From: Albimonas pacifica
GTDB taxonomy: Bacteria; Pseudomonadota; Alphaproteobacteria; Rhodobacterales; Rhodobacteraceae
DNA: 64,000 nt
Reading direction: 5' to 3'
Assembly (NCBI RefSeq): GCF_900113695.1
Contig: NZ_FOQH01000010.1
Coordinates: 124,001 to 188,000 of the forward strand
In this document: positions 45,054-53,380 of the stretch, in pieces
How the letters are laid out: the number at the start of each line of letters is the position of its first letter
Numbering within the stretch: the first letter of the stretch is position 1
Notes under the pieces: model-generated
Database searches by the model: none
Told to the model about the DNA's origin: nothing
Seen by the model: the letters and a program-made list of their open reading frames with translations, nothing else
Made by a program: the position numbers and the translations under genes

Positions 45054-45797
45054 TCAGGCCGGCCCCGCCTTGGGGTCGATTTCCCGGCGACCCTCTGCCG
45101 GAGAAGCGATTCTCCCGGCAGGGTCGTCGCCGGTCTGGCGATCCTCACCCCCGCTTCCGGCCGGGTCCGGGTCCGGCCCGGCGTCGCCCCAGGGGGGAAG
45201 CGCGGTGGGCCGGAAGCCCGCCAGCCGCTCCGCCTCCCGGAGGAAACGGTCCGCGGCTCCGCCGGCGTCAAGCGCGGCGTGTATCACATAGTCCCGCCCG
45301 AAGGCCAATCCCAGTTCTTCGCTGGAAAGGACATTCACCACGGAAGATCCCCGGGCCAGCGGGCGAAGCTTGCCCAGGCCCTGGTCCGAGCCGTCGCGCG
45401 CATGGAGCAGCGCGGCCGTCGGACCCTGCTTGAGGCGAGCCTTTACCTTCTCGAACCCCGTCACCGCAAGCCCCGCCTTCCTGGCGAGGCCCAGCGAATC
45501 GACCGCGCGGCGCGCCAGCAACGATTCGAGGAGCTCCTCGAGCCCCTCGGGAACCGTCACCTGCGTCCGCGCCGCCCGCGAGAAGGCCCGCTTCTTCACC
45601 GCGGTGCGCAGCGAGTCGCGGTCCGAACTCAGCCAGACGCCCCGGCCGGGGAGCTTTTCGGCGAGATCGGGAACGATCTCGCCGTCGGGCCCCACCACGA
45701 AGCGGATCAGCCCGAAGGTCGATCCGCTCTCACCGGTGACGATGCAGCGCCGCTCGGGACCGGTTTCGCGGTCCTTGCGTCGTCCGCCTCGGGTCAT
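45054..45797 (-). CDS. YlxR-type RNA-binding protein fused to an L7Ae-like domain
   Basis: This 247-residue protein has an N-terminal YlxR (DUF448) domain with Arg-Arg-Cys-Ile-Val-Thr-Gly and Gly-Arg-Gly-Val-Trp-Leu, then an L7Ae/L30e-like RNA-binding domain (Leu-Leu-Ala-Arg-Arg-Ala-Val-Asp-Ser-Leu-Gly-Leu-Ala-Arg-Lys-Ala-Gly). A long Pro/Gly/acidic tail follows. The nusA-ylxR-infB order and the two-domain form are normal for alphaproteobacteria. The likely role is in ribosome or RNase P-linked RNA metabolism. Confidence 0.88.
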   Translation of the reverse strand: MTRGGRRKDRETGPERRCIVTGESGSTFGLIRFVVGPDGEIVPDLAEKLPGRGVWLSSDRDSLRTAVKKRAFSRAARTQVTVPEGLEELLESLLARRAVDSLGLARKAGLAVTGFEKVKARLKQGPTAALLHARDGSDQGLGKLRPLARGSSVVNVLSSEELGLAFGRDYVIHAALDAGGAADRFLREAERLAGFRPTALPPWGDAGPDPDPAGSGGEDRQTGDDPAGRIASPAEGRREIDPKAGPA

Positions 45798-45826
45798 GAT
45801 CGCGCCCTCCGTGCCGGGAGCCGCGA

Positions 45827-47425
45827 TCAGGCCTCGGCCTCCGCCTCGGCCGCGTCGCCCTCTTCGGCGGCGGCGAGGTCCTCCTCGGTGACCCAGCCGA
45901 GGCCGAGCCGCGCACGCATGACCATGGCCTGCGCTTCCTCGAGGCTGACGTCGAAGGGCTCGAGCACGCCGTCGTCCTTCTGGCGCTTGCCGTCCACGAC
46001 GGTCCAGCCGCCGGCAAGCTCCCAGTCCGCGCAGGTGGCGAAATCCTCGAGCGTGAGGACGCCGTCCTGCGCCAGCGCCAGGATCATCTGGGGCGTGAGC
46101 CCCTCGAATTCAACCAGGTCGTCCTTCACGCCCAGCTCGCGCGCCTTCTCCAGCGCCTGCTGGTTGAGCTCCTCGAGGCTCTCGCGGGCGCGGGCCTGGA
46201 GCTCCTCGGCGGTCTCCTCGTCCACGCCCTCGATGGACAGAAGCTCGTCCATCTCGACGTAGGCGACTTCCTCGAGGGTGGTGAAACCCTCGGAGACCAG
46301 CAGCTGGGCGACGAATTCGTCGACGTTCATGGTCTCCATGAACAGGTTGGTGCGCTCGGCGAACTCGGCCTGGCGGCGGGCGGATTCCTCCTCCTCCGTC
46401 AGGATGTCGATGTCCCAGCCGGTGAGCTGGCTGGCGAGGCGCACGTTCTGGCCGCGGCGGCCGATGGCGAGCGACAGCTGCTCGTCGGGCACCACCACCT
46501 CGATGCGGCGCGCGTCCTCGTCGAGCACGACCTTGGCCACCTCGGCGGGCTGCAGGGCGTTGACGATGAAGGTCGCCGGGTCCTCGGACCACGGGATGAT
46601 GTCGATCTTCTCGCCCGAGAGCTCGGAGACCACGGCCTGCACGCGCGAGCCCCTCATGCCGACGCAGGCGCCGACGGGGTCGATGGAGCTGTCGTGCGAG
46701 ATCACGCCGATCTTGGCGCGCGAGCCGGGGTCGCGGGCCACGGCCTTCACCTCGATCACGCCGTCGTAGATCTCCGGCACTTCCATCTTGAAGAGCTCGG
46801 ACATGAACTCGGGCGCGGTGCGCGAGAGGAAGATCTGCGGGCCGCGGGTCTCGGCGCGGACGTCGCGGATGAAGGCGCGGATGCGGTCGCCGTTGCGGTA
46901 CATCTCGCGCGGGATCAGCTGGTCGCGACGGATCACGCCCTCGCCCCGGCCGAGGTCGACGATGACGTTGCCGTATTCGACCCGCTTCACCACGCCGTTG
47001 ATGATCGTGCCGACGCGGTCCTTGAACTCGTCGTACTGGCGCTCGCGCTCGGCCTCGCGGACCTTCTGCACGATGACCTGCTTGGCGGTCTGGGCGGCGA
47101 TGCGGCCGAACTCCAGCGTCGGCAGCGGCTCGGCGATGAAGTCGCCGGGCTCGGCCTCGGGGTTCATGGCGCGGGCTTCGCTGAGCGCGATCTCGGTGAA
47201 GTGGTTCTCCACCTCCTCGACGACCTCGCGGGCGCGGGACATGCGCAGCTCGCCGGTCTTGCGGTCGATCTCGGCGCGGATGTCGTACTCGGCGCCGTAG
47301 CGGGAGCGCGCGGCCTTGGCCAGGCTGTCCTCCATCGCCTCGATCACGAGGCCGGGGTCGATCAGCTTCTCGCGCGCGACCGCGTCGGCGATCTGCAGGA
47401 GCTCAAGCCTGTTGGCGCTGACCAT
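45827..47425 (-). CDS. nusA: transcription elongation/termination factor NusA
   Basis: This 532-residue factor binds RNA polymerase and nascent RNA. It has the N-terminal polymerase-binding domain ([11 protein letters not shown]), an S1 domain, two KH domains (Gly-Met-Arg-Gly-Ser-Arg-Val-Gln and Ile-Gly-Arg-Arg-Gly-Gln-Asn-Val), and two acidic C-terminal repeats. Two ATGs (47431 and 47425) lie inside the rimP end. I favour 47425 because GAGGAGG is then at normal spacing. The gene overlaps rimP. Confidence 0.96.
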   Translation of the reverse strand: MVSANRLELLQIADAVAREKLIDPGLVIEAMEDSLAKAARSRYGAEYDIRAEIDRKTGELRMSRAREVVEEVENHFTEIALSEARAMNPEAEPGDFIAEPLPTLEFGRIAAQTAKQVIVQKVREAERERQYDEFKDRVGTIINGVVKRVEYGNVIVDLGRGEGVIRRDQLIPREMYRNGDRIRAFIRDVRAETRGPQIFLSRTAPEFMSELFKMEVPEIYDGVIEVKAVARDPGSRAKIGVISHDSSIDPVGACVGMRGSRVQAVVSELSGEKIDIIPWSEDPATFIVNALQPAEVAKVVLDEDARRIEVVVPDEQLSLAIGRRGQNVRLASQLTGWDIDILTEEEESARRQAEFAERTNLFMETMNVDEFVAQLLVSEGFTTLEEVAYVEMDELLSIEGVDEETAEELQARARESLEELNQQALEKARELGVKDDLVEFEGLTPQMILALAQDGVLTLEDFATCADWELAGGWTVVDGKRQKDDGVLEPFDVSLEEAQAMVMRARLGLGWVTEEDLAAAEEGDAAEAEAEA

Positions 47426-48047
47426 CGTCATCCTCCTCGTCGTCGCCGTCCGCGTCGTCGTCGGAGGCGTCCTCGATGTCGTCGTAGAGAGATTCGTCCA
47501 TGTCCGGCTGGGCGGTGCCGGCGGCCTTGCGGGCCTTGAGCGACTCGGCGATCAGCGCGTCGCTCAGCAGCAGCTTGGCGTCGGCGATCCACTCGAACTT
47601 CAGGCCGATCACGCCTTCGGGGATGCGGATCAGGACCTCGTCGTCCTCGACCCCCTCCAGCTCGCCCTTGAAGCGCTTGCGGCCGTCGATCAGCTCGTTG
47701 GTCTCGAGCTTGCACTCCCAGCCGGCGAAGCGCTCGAAGTCCTTCAGCCGGGTCAGGGGGCGGTCGATGCCGGGCGACGAGACCTCGAGCGCGTAGGCGC
47801 CCTCCACGGGGTCGTCGACGTCGAGCGCGGCCGAGACGGCGCGGGAGAGGTCGGCGCAGTCGTCGACCTCCATGGTGCCGTCGGGGCGTTCGGCCATGAT
47901 CTGCAGGGTCGCGCGCTTAGCGCCGCCCATGTAGCGCAGGCGCACCAGCTCGAAGCCCATGCCTTCGACGGTGGGACGCACGATCTGCGCGATGCGCTGG
48001 TCGAGAGGGGCTTTCGCCACCAGTCCGGTGATGTCGCGATCGGTCAT
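47403..48047 (-). CDS. rimP: ribosome maturation factor RimP
   Basis: This 214-residue protein is needed for 30S subunit maturation. It shows Gly-Leu-Val-Ala-Lys-Ala, Val-Glu-Gly-Met-Gly-Phe-Glu-Leu-Val and [10 protein letters not shown], the family signature. A very acidic tail of alternating Asp and Glu extends past the usual end and overlaps the nusA start. GGAG lies eight bases before the ATG. It heads the nusA operon. Confidence 0.95.
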   Translation of the reverse strand: MTDRDITGLVAKAPLDQRIAQIVRPTVEGMGFELVRLRYMGGAKRATLQIMAERPDGTMEVDDCADLSRAVSAALDVDDPVEGAYALEVSSPGIDRPLTRLKDFERFAGWECKLETNELIDGRKRFKGELEGVEDDEVLIRIPEGVIGLKFEWIADAKLLLSDALIAESLKARKAAGTAQPDMDESLYDDIEDASDDDADGDDEEDDDGQRQQA

Positions 48048-48065
48048 GCGGTCGCTCCAGAAATG

Positions 48066-48091
48066 AAAAAGGCGGGCCTCAGCGGCCCGCC
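48066..48091 (-). terminator. intrinsic terminator in the rimP leader or at the end of the MFS gene
   Basis: GGCGGGCC and GGCCCGCC form an 8-bp stem with a 5-base loop. On the minus strand TTTTT follows directly. It sits only about 20 bases before the rimP start codon and about 120 bases after the stop of the upstream MFS gene. A promoter candidate lies between that gene and this hairpin, so the hairpin may attenuate the nusA operon. Confidence 0.75.
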
Positions 48092-48150
48092 CTTTCGGTC
48101 CGGTCGTCGGAGGCTCCCGAGGGAACCAGCGACGCCGCTATGTCGAGGGG

Positions 48151-48179
48151 GATATACACGCGAGGGGCGACCGGGGCAA
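48151..48179 (-). promoter_or_regulatory. sigma-70 type promoter of rimP-nusA-infB
   Basis: On the minus strand TTGCCC (48174-48179) and TATATC (48151-48156) are separated by 17 bases. A start near 48144 would leave a leader of about 97 bases before the rimP ATG, containing the terminator-like hairpin. Confidence 0.55.
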
Positions 48180-48212
48180 GAGGCCCCGATCGCGCCCGCA
48201 TCGAGGGCCGTC

Positions 48213-49484
48213 TCAGGCCGCGGCGCCCAGCGCCGGCAGGGGCTTCTCGCGCACCGGGATGTGGACGGCGGCGGAGAAAAGGGAGATCGCGACGCCGATC
48301 CACCACACGGCGTTGTAGTCGCCGAAGCGGTCGTGCAGCGCGCCGCCCAGCCACACGCCCAGGAAGCCGCCGACCTGGTGGGAGAAGAACACGATCCCGT
48401 AGAGCGTCCCCATGTAGCGCATGCCGTGGATGAAGCCGACCAGCCCCGCGGTCAGCGGCACCGTGGCCAGCCACAGCGAGCCCATGGCGACCGAGAAGAA
48501 CAGCACCGTCGCCGGCGTCATCGGGATCACGATGAAGGCGGCGCAGACCGCGGCGCGCAGCAGGTAGATCACCGTCAGCAGCCAGCGCTTGGGGAACACG
48601 CCCCCCAGCCGTCCCGCCAGCAGGGTGCCGCCGATGTTGGCCGCCCCGATCAGCGCCAGCGCCCAGCCCCCCAGCGCCGCGGTCGAGGAGATGCCGACCG
48701 AGGCGAGCAGGCCGGCGGGGTCCACGGCCGCGCAGGCCTCGGTGATGAAGGCGGGGAAGTGGGCGGTGATGAAGCCCAGCTGATAGCCGCAGGAGAAGAA
48801 GCCCAGGAAGATCAGGATGAAGGACGGGTCGGTCATCGCGCGCTTCACCGCCTGGCCGAGCGAGCCTCCGTCCGCCGGGGCGCCGGGAACCGCGGGCGCG
48901 GGGGCGCCGGTGGTCAGGGGCAGCAGCAGGGCGGCGGCGCCCAGGATGGCGACGCAGACCAGGAACACGTCCTCCCAGGCCATGCCGGTCAGCAGCATCC
49001 CCAGGATCGGCGGCAGCACCAGCTGGCCGACCGAGGCGGCGGAGGTCACGATGCCCAGCGCCAGCGAGCGGTTGGCGTCCGACGCCTCGCGCCCCACCGC
49101 GCCCAGGATCACGCCGAGGCCCGAGCCCGCGATGCCGAAGCCGATCAGCACGTTCAAGAGCTGGTGCCCCGCCGGCGTCGTCGCCCAGGCCGAGCCGAGC
49201 AGGCCGACCGCGTAGATCGCCATGCCCAGCGCCAGGGTGCGCCGGGTGCCGTATTTCTCGGCCATCGCCGCGAAGGCCGGCTGCGCGGCGCCCCAGGCGA
49301 GGTTCTGCAGGGCGATGGCGAGGGAGTATTCCGCCCGCGGCCAGCCGAAGGTGGACTCGATGGGGATCTGGAACAGGCCGAAGGCCGCCCGCACCCCGAA
49401 GCCCAGCGCCAGGATCACGGCGCCCGAGACCAGCATCGGGGTGAACAGGCGATCCGCGCGGGCGGGGGCGGTCTGGGTCGACAT
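48213..49484 (-). CDS. MFS transporter
   Basis: This 423-residue permease has twelve hydrophobic helices and the MFS loop pattern (Glu-Lys-Tyr-Gly-Thr-Arg-Arg-Thr after helix 2, and Gly-Arg-Leu-Gly-Gly-Val-Phe-Pro-Lys-Arg in the second half). It resembles the monocarboxylate/oxalate-formate branch, but the substrate is unknown. The upstream DHFR-like gene ends 11 bases before its start, so both are probably in one transcript. Confidence 0.88.
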   Translation of the reverse strand: MSTQTAPARADRLFTPMLVSGAVILALGFGVRAAFGLFQIPIESTFGWPRAEYSLAIALQNLAWGAAQPAFAAMAEKYGTRRTLALGMAIYAVGLLGSAWATTPAGHQLLNVLIGFGIAGSGLGVILGAVGREASDANRSLALGIVTSAASVGQLVLPPILGMLLTGMAWEDVFLVCVAILGAAALLLPLTTGAPAPAVPGAPADGGSLGQAVKRAMTDPSFILIFLGFFSCGYQLGFITAHFPAFITEACAAVDPAGLLASVGISSTAALGGWALALIGAANIGGTLLAGRLGGVFPKRWLLTVIYLLRAAVCAAFIVIPMTPATVLFFSVAMGSLWLATVPLTAGLVGFIHGMRYMGTLYGIVFFSHQVGGFLGVWLGGALHDRFGDYNAVWWIGVAISLFSAAVHIPVREKPLPALGAAA

Positions 49485-49495
49485 CGGTCGTGTCC

Positions 49496-50125
49496 TCACT
49501 GTCCTGGCAGGACGGAGCCGCGGGCGGAGGGCGCCTCGCCCCCCTCCCGCCGCCAGATGCGCAGGCTGACGCCGCGCGCGGGGTTCAGGATCTCGGGCTC
49601 GCCCGGGACCAGGCCGGCCTCGGCGAGCAGCGCCTCGGGGCCGCGCCCGGGGGCGAGGCCGGAGAACACGGGCCGCCCGCCCGGCAGCGGGCAGTCGGGG
49701 TTGGTGGCCAGGTGGAAGGCGTCGAAGCCGGGCTGGCCGGGGGCGGGGCGCAGGAACAGGTCGAAGGCCGCGCGTCCGCCGGGCACGCCGATGCGCCCGC
49801 CGCCGGGGGCGACCTTCGCCAGCATCGCGGCGGGGGGGACCTCGGCGGGGTTCCACCACCAGGCGTCCTCGCGCCGGCTCAGGCCCCGTGCGCCCCGGCT
49901 CATCACCACGCGCAGGCGGTTGGCGCGATTGGGGGTGGCGACGTGGCTGGCGCGGGCGAGCACGGTCGCCACGCAGGCGTCGAGCGCCGCCTGGAAGCGC
50001 GCCCAGTCCTCGTCGTCGCCCAGCGCCGGGGGGAAGGCGCCCTGCGCGTCGGCGATCATCCCCTCGGGCGAGACGATGGCGTGGCCTTCGATGAAGTGGC
50101 CGGGAGGGGTGGGGGCGGCGGTCAT
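49496..50125 (-). CDS. dihydrofolate reductase-like (RibD C-terminal type) protein
   Basis: This 209-residue protein has an early strand with Gly-His-Ala-Ile-Val-Ser-Pro-Glu-Gly-Met-Ile-Ala-Asp (14-26) and a later Gly-Gly-Arg-Ile-Gly-Val-Pro-Gly-Gly-Arg-Ala-Ala-Phe-Asp-Leu-Phe, which fits the DHFR/RibD-C fold with its Gly-Gly nucleotide site. It probably binds NADPH. Whether it reduces folate is not shown. It lies directly upstream of the MFS gene. Confidence 0.7.
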   Translation of the reverse strand: MTAAPTPPGHFIEGHAIVSPEGMIADAQGAFPPALGDDEDWARFQAALDACVATVLARASHVATPNRANRLRVVMSRGARGLSRREDAWWWNPAEVPPAAMLAKVAPGGGRIGVPGGRAAFDLFLRPAPGQPGFDAFHLATNPDCPLPGGRPVFSGLAPGRGPEALLAEAGLVPGEPEILNPARGVSLRIWRREGGEAPSARGSVLPGQ

Positions 50126-50736
50126 GGCAGGCGGTCCGGCGGGGGGTCCGGGAAGGGGCCGCGGCCGGCGGCCGCGCGAGGCGCCACAAAACCCCCTCGG
50201 CGCTCCGAAGGCAAGGTTCCCTTTCGGAACGCGGCCATGGATTCTCGTGATGCGCGCCATTCGAGCGCCGGATCCGCTCCGCCCGAAGGCCGCCGCCGCC
50301 GCCTCGCCGGCCCCGTGGACCCTCGGTGCAGCCGCCCCTTGCGCCTGCCTCCGCTCGCGCCTGCCGCCCCTCGCGCCTGTCGCCTCTCGCGTCTGTCGCC
50401 TCTCGCGTCTGCCGCCGCTCGCGCCTGTCGACCTTCCCGCCCGACGCCCGCTGCCCTCGCGCCTGCCGTCGCCCGGCATTCGCTCCGGCCGACCCGCGGG
50501 CGCCCCGGGCTTGACCCGGGGCCTCTTTCGCCGGCCTCCCGCCCCGCGCCTGCACCCTCGGGCTGTCGGCGCGCAGCCGCCGCGCGGCCGAGGGGGCTCG
50601 ACGCCCCCGAGGCCGCCCGCCCGGCCCCGGGAGAGACAGGAACGGTTGACATCCCGCCCGCCCGCGCCTTTTCACGGGGGCGGGCCTCGCGGCCCCCTGC
50701 GCCCGTCCCGCCCCCGATCCCGGATCCCGCCTGCCG
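50126..50736. other. non-coding region with tandem repeats between the DHFR-like gene and zapE
   Basis: This 611-base gap between divergent genes shows no credible gene. It holds a 16-bp tandem repeat (50341-50436) flanked by decayed copies, and otherwise GC-rich DNA. No promoter boxes could be assigned with confidence. Confidence 0.65.
50341..50436. repeat. 16-bp tandem repeat, six copies
   Basis: Units start at 50341, 50357, 50373, 50389, 50405 and 50421. They follow GCGyCTGyCkmCyCTC with single-base changes; a decayed seventh copy follows. The period is not a multiple of three, and no gene covers the block. Confidence 0.85.
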
Positions 50737-51915
50737 ATGACCTCCTCCGCCGAGACGCCCCTCTCCCGCTACCGCGCCCTGGTCAAGGCGGGGACGCTCA
50801 AGGCGGACCCGGCCCAGGCCCAGGCGGCGGAGCAGCTGCAGCTCCTCCACGACCGGCTGAAGAACTACGACCCCAAGGCCGGCAAGAAGGTCGCCCGCGG
50901 CTGGTTCGGCTGGGGGCGCGAGAAGAACCGGCAGGAGACGCTGGGCGGGCTCTACATCTACGGCGGCGTCGGGCGCGGGAAGTCGATGCTGATGGACCTG
51001 TTCTGCGACATCGCCCCGGTCTCGCCCAAGCGCCGCGTTCACTTCCACGCCTTCATGCAGGAGGTGCACGCGGGCATCAGGAAGGCCCGCGAGAAGCACG
51101 AGAAGGACCCCATCCAGCCCGTGGCCGAGGCCATCGCCGACTCGGCCACGCTGCTCTGCTTCGACGAGATGCAGATCACCGACATCGCCGACGCGATGAT
51201 CGTGGGGCGGTTGTTCGAGGCGCTTTTCGCCCGCGGCGTGGTGGTGGTGACCACCTCCAACCGCCACCCCGACGACCTCTACAAGGACGGGCTCAACCGC
51301 GCGATCTTCCTGCCCTTCATCGAGATCCTGAAGGACCGGCTCGACGTCCACCACCTCGACGGCGCCGCCGACCACCGGCAGGACCGCACCCGCGGCGACG
51401 TTCGCTATCTCTCGCCGCTCGGCCCCGAGACCGCAGCCGAGATGGACCGCCTTTGGGCCGAGCAGGGCGACGCGCCCGAGGCGCCCCTGACGCTGGAATT
51501 TCCGGGCCGGAAGGAGACCTTCCAGCGCGGCAAGCCGGGCGCCCTGCGGGCGGGCTTCGAGGAGCTCTGCGCCCGGCCGCTGGGGCCCGCCGACTACCTG
51601 GCGCTGGCGGACGCGGTGAAGGTCGTGATGATCGAGGACGTCCCCCGCCTCTCGCGCGCCCGCAACAACGAGGCCAAGCGCTTCGTGACCCTGATCGACG
51701 CGCTCTACGAGGCGAAGACCAAGCTCTACGTCTCCGCCGCGGCGGAGCCCGAGAGCCTCTACGAGGACGGCCCCGGCGCCTTCGAGTTCGAACGCACCGC
51801 CTCGCGCATCGAGGAGATGCGGGCCGAGGGCTGGCCCCCCGCCCCGGCCGAGGCCGGCGATCCCGCCGAGCGCGACCCCGCGCAGGCGCCCGGCGCCCTG
51901 CCGGACCGGGGCTGA
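50737..51915 (+). CDS. zapE: cell division protein ZapE (AFG1-like ATPase)
   Basis: This 392-residue AAA-type ATPase has Walker A Gly-Gly-Val-Gly-Arg-Gly-Lys-Ser (76-83), Walker B Leu-Leu-Cys-Phe-Asp-Glu-Met-Gln-Ile-Thr-Asp and sensor Val-Val-Thr-Thr-Ser-Asn-Arg. ZapE acts on the Z ring late in division in enterobacteria; in alphaproteobacteria it is a conserved AFG1-like protein. An acidic Pro-rich tail is added at the end. The DUF2254 gene follows five bases after the stop. Confidence 0.92.
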   Translation: MTSSAETPLSRYRALVKAGTLKADPAQAQAAEQLQLLHDRLKNYDPKAGKKVARGWFGWGREKNRQETLGGLYIYGGVGRGKSMLMDLFCDIAPVSPKRRVHFHAFMQEVHAGIRKAREKHEKDPIQPVAEAIADSATLLCFDEMQITDIADAMIVGRLFEALFARGVVVVTTSNRHPDDLYKDGLNRAIFLPFIEILKDRLDVHHLDGAADHRQDRTRGDVRYLSPLGPETAAEMDRLWAEQGDAPEAPLTLEFPGRKETFQRGKPGALRAGFEELCARPLGPADYLALADAVKVVMIEDVPRLSRARNNEAKRFVTLIDALYEAKTKLYVSAAAEPESLYEDGPGAFEFERTASRIEEMRAEGWPPAPAEAGDPAERDPAQAPGALPDRG

Positions 51916-51920
51916 GGGCG

Positions 51921-53264
51921 GTGCGCACGCGCCTCAGGGGCCTGATCTCCGCCGCGCTGGAAAGCCTGTGGTTCGTGCCGCTGGCGATGCTGGCGGTCAG
52001 CCAGGCGCTGGTGCTGCCGGCGCTGACCACGGGGGCCGAGCCCTCGGCGGCCCTGACCCTGCTGGGGCTCGACGACCTCGCCGCCCGGGTGCGGGAGCTG
52101 GAGAGCGGCTACGACGCGAGCGCGGCGCGCGACCTGCTGACCATGATCGCGGGCGGCATGGTGACGGTGATCTCCATCGTCTTCTCGCTGAGCTTCGTGG
52201 CGCTGACCCTGACCTCCCAGCAGATCGGGCCGCGGATCATCGACTTCTGGCTGCAGGCCAACGTCACCCAGGCGCTGCTGGGGCTGAGCCTGTCGGCCTT
52301 CTTCGCCTCGCTGTCCGGGCTGCTGGTGCTGACCCAGGGCGATCCGGGGGGCGCGTCCTCGCTGACCGCGGTGATGATCGCCTCGGTTCTGGGCTCGCTG
52401 ACGCTGGTGGCGGTGGTGCTGTTCGCCACGCGGATGTCCGAGGCGATCCGGGCCGACGCCACCGTGGCGCGGGTGGGCGACATGTTCTGCGAGGCGGTGG
52501 CCTCCGACGCGGCCGAGCGCGCGGACGAGCGCGAATACCGCGAGGCGGAGGCGCTGGAGGCGCTGGCGCGGGCCGAGGGCCGGGCGATCCCCGCCGCCTC
52601 GGCGGGATACCTCGCCGCGGTCGACCTCGACGGGCTGGCGGAATGGGCCCGCGGGCACGGGCTGCGCCTGGTGCTGGTGGCGCGGGAGAACGACCACCTG
52701 CTGCCCGGCGCCCCGCTGGCGCTGGCGGTGGGGATGCACGACGCCGACCGGACCGGGGGCGTCGAGGACGCGCTGCGCGCGCGCCTGGCGCTGACCCCGC
52801 GCCGCCGGCGCACCGGGGTGGCGGATTTCGAGGGCGACGCCCTGTCGGAGATCGCGATGCGCGCGCTCTCGCCCTCGCTCAACGACCCGTTCACGGCGCG
52901 GGCCTGCCTCGACCGGATCCTGGAGGGGTGCCTGCGGCTCGCGCGCCGCGGCCCGCCCTCGCGCCTGCGGCGGGAGCCGGGGGGCGAGGCGATCCTGGCG
53001 GCGCCGGGCTGCGGGGCGGCGTGGCTCGCGCCGCGGCTGATCCACCCGATCATCCACGCCGGCCGCCACCACGCCCAGGTGCTGGAGACGGCGGCGCGCG
53101 GCCTCTCGGCCCTGCGCGACGCCGCGACGGCGCCCGAGGACCGCGACGCCGCCGAGCGCCTGATCGCCCGCGTCGCCCGCGCCGCGGCGGCGCTGGACGA
53201 TCCCGACGACCGGACCATGGTCGAGCGGGCGCTGGCGGCGGGCGACGGCCGCCCCGAGGGCTGA
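51921..53264 (+). CDS. DUF2254 membrane protein
   Basis: This 447-residue inner-membrane protein has four N-terminal helices (about residues 14-32, 74-99, 112-134 and 143-165), then a soluble domain with Ala-Leu-Ser-Pro-Ser-Leu-Asn-Asp-Pro-Phe-Thr-Ala, the mark of DUF2254. Function unknown. It starts with GTG at 51921, directly after zapE, so the two are co-transcribed. The frame is open far to the left, but that part is a shadow of other genes. Confidence 0.85.
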   Translation: MRTRLRGLISAALESLWFVPLAMLAVSQALVLPALTTGAEPSAALTLLGLDDLAARVRELESGYDASAARDLLTMIAGGMVTVISIVFSLSFVALTLTSQQIGPRIIDFWLQANVTQALLGLSLSAFFASLSGLLVLTQGDPGGASSLTAVMIASVLGSLTLVAVVLFATRMSEAIRADATVARVGDMFCEAVASDAAERADEREYREAEALEALARAEGRAIPAASAGYLAAVDLDGLAEWARGHGLRLVLVARENDHLLPGAPLALAVGMHDADRTGGVEDALRARLALTPRRRRTGVADFEGDALSEIAMRALSPSLNDPFTARACLDRILEGCLRLARRGPPSRLRREPGGEAILAAPGCGAAWLAPRLIHPIIHAGRHHAQVLETAARGLSALRDAATAPEDRDAAERLIARVARAAAALDDPDDRTMVERALAAGDGRPEG

Positions 53265-53380
53265 GCGGGCCGCGGGCCGGCCCCGGGCCGGCCGGGATTC
53301 CCTCGGCGGGCGGGAGGGGATAGGAAGGCGGGGCAGGGGCCCCGCGCCCCGTCCCCCCGCAGCCGACCGCAGAGGCCCGC

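Noticed and set aside
42364-45291. 975-residue open frame on the plus strand
   Set aside because: It is antisense to infB. The His/Leu/Asp/Val repeats mirror IF-2 codons.
50341-50436. CRISPR array or coding repeat
   Set aside because: The 16-bp units have no spacers, and a 16-base period cannot encode a protein repeat in frame.
47316-51920. Long plus-strand open frame leading into the DUF2254 gene
   Set aside because: Only the part from 51921 matches a family. The upstream part is antisense to nusA, rimP and others and is noise.
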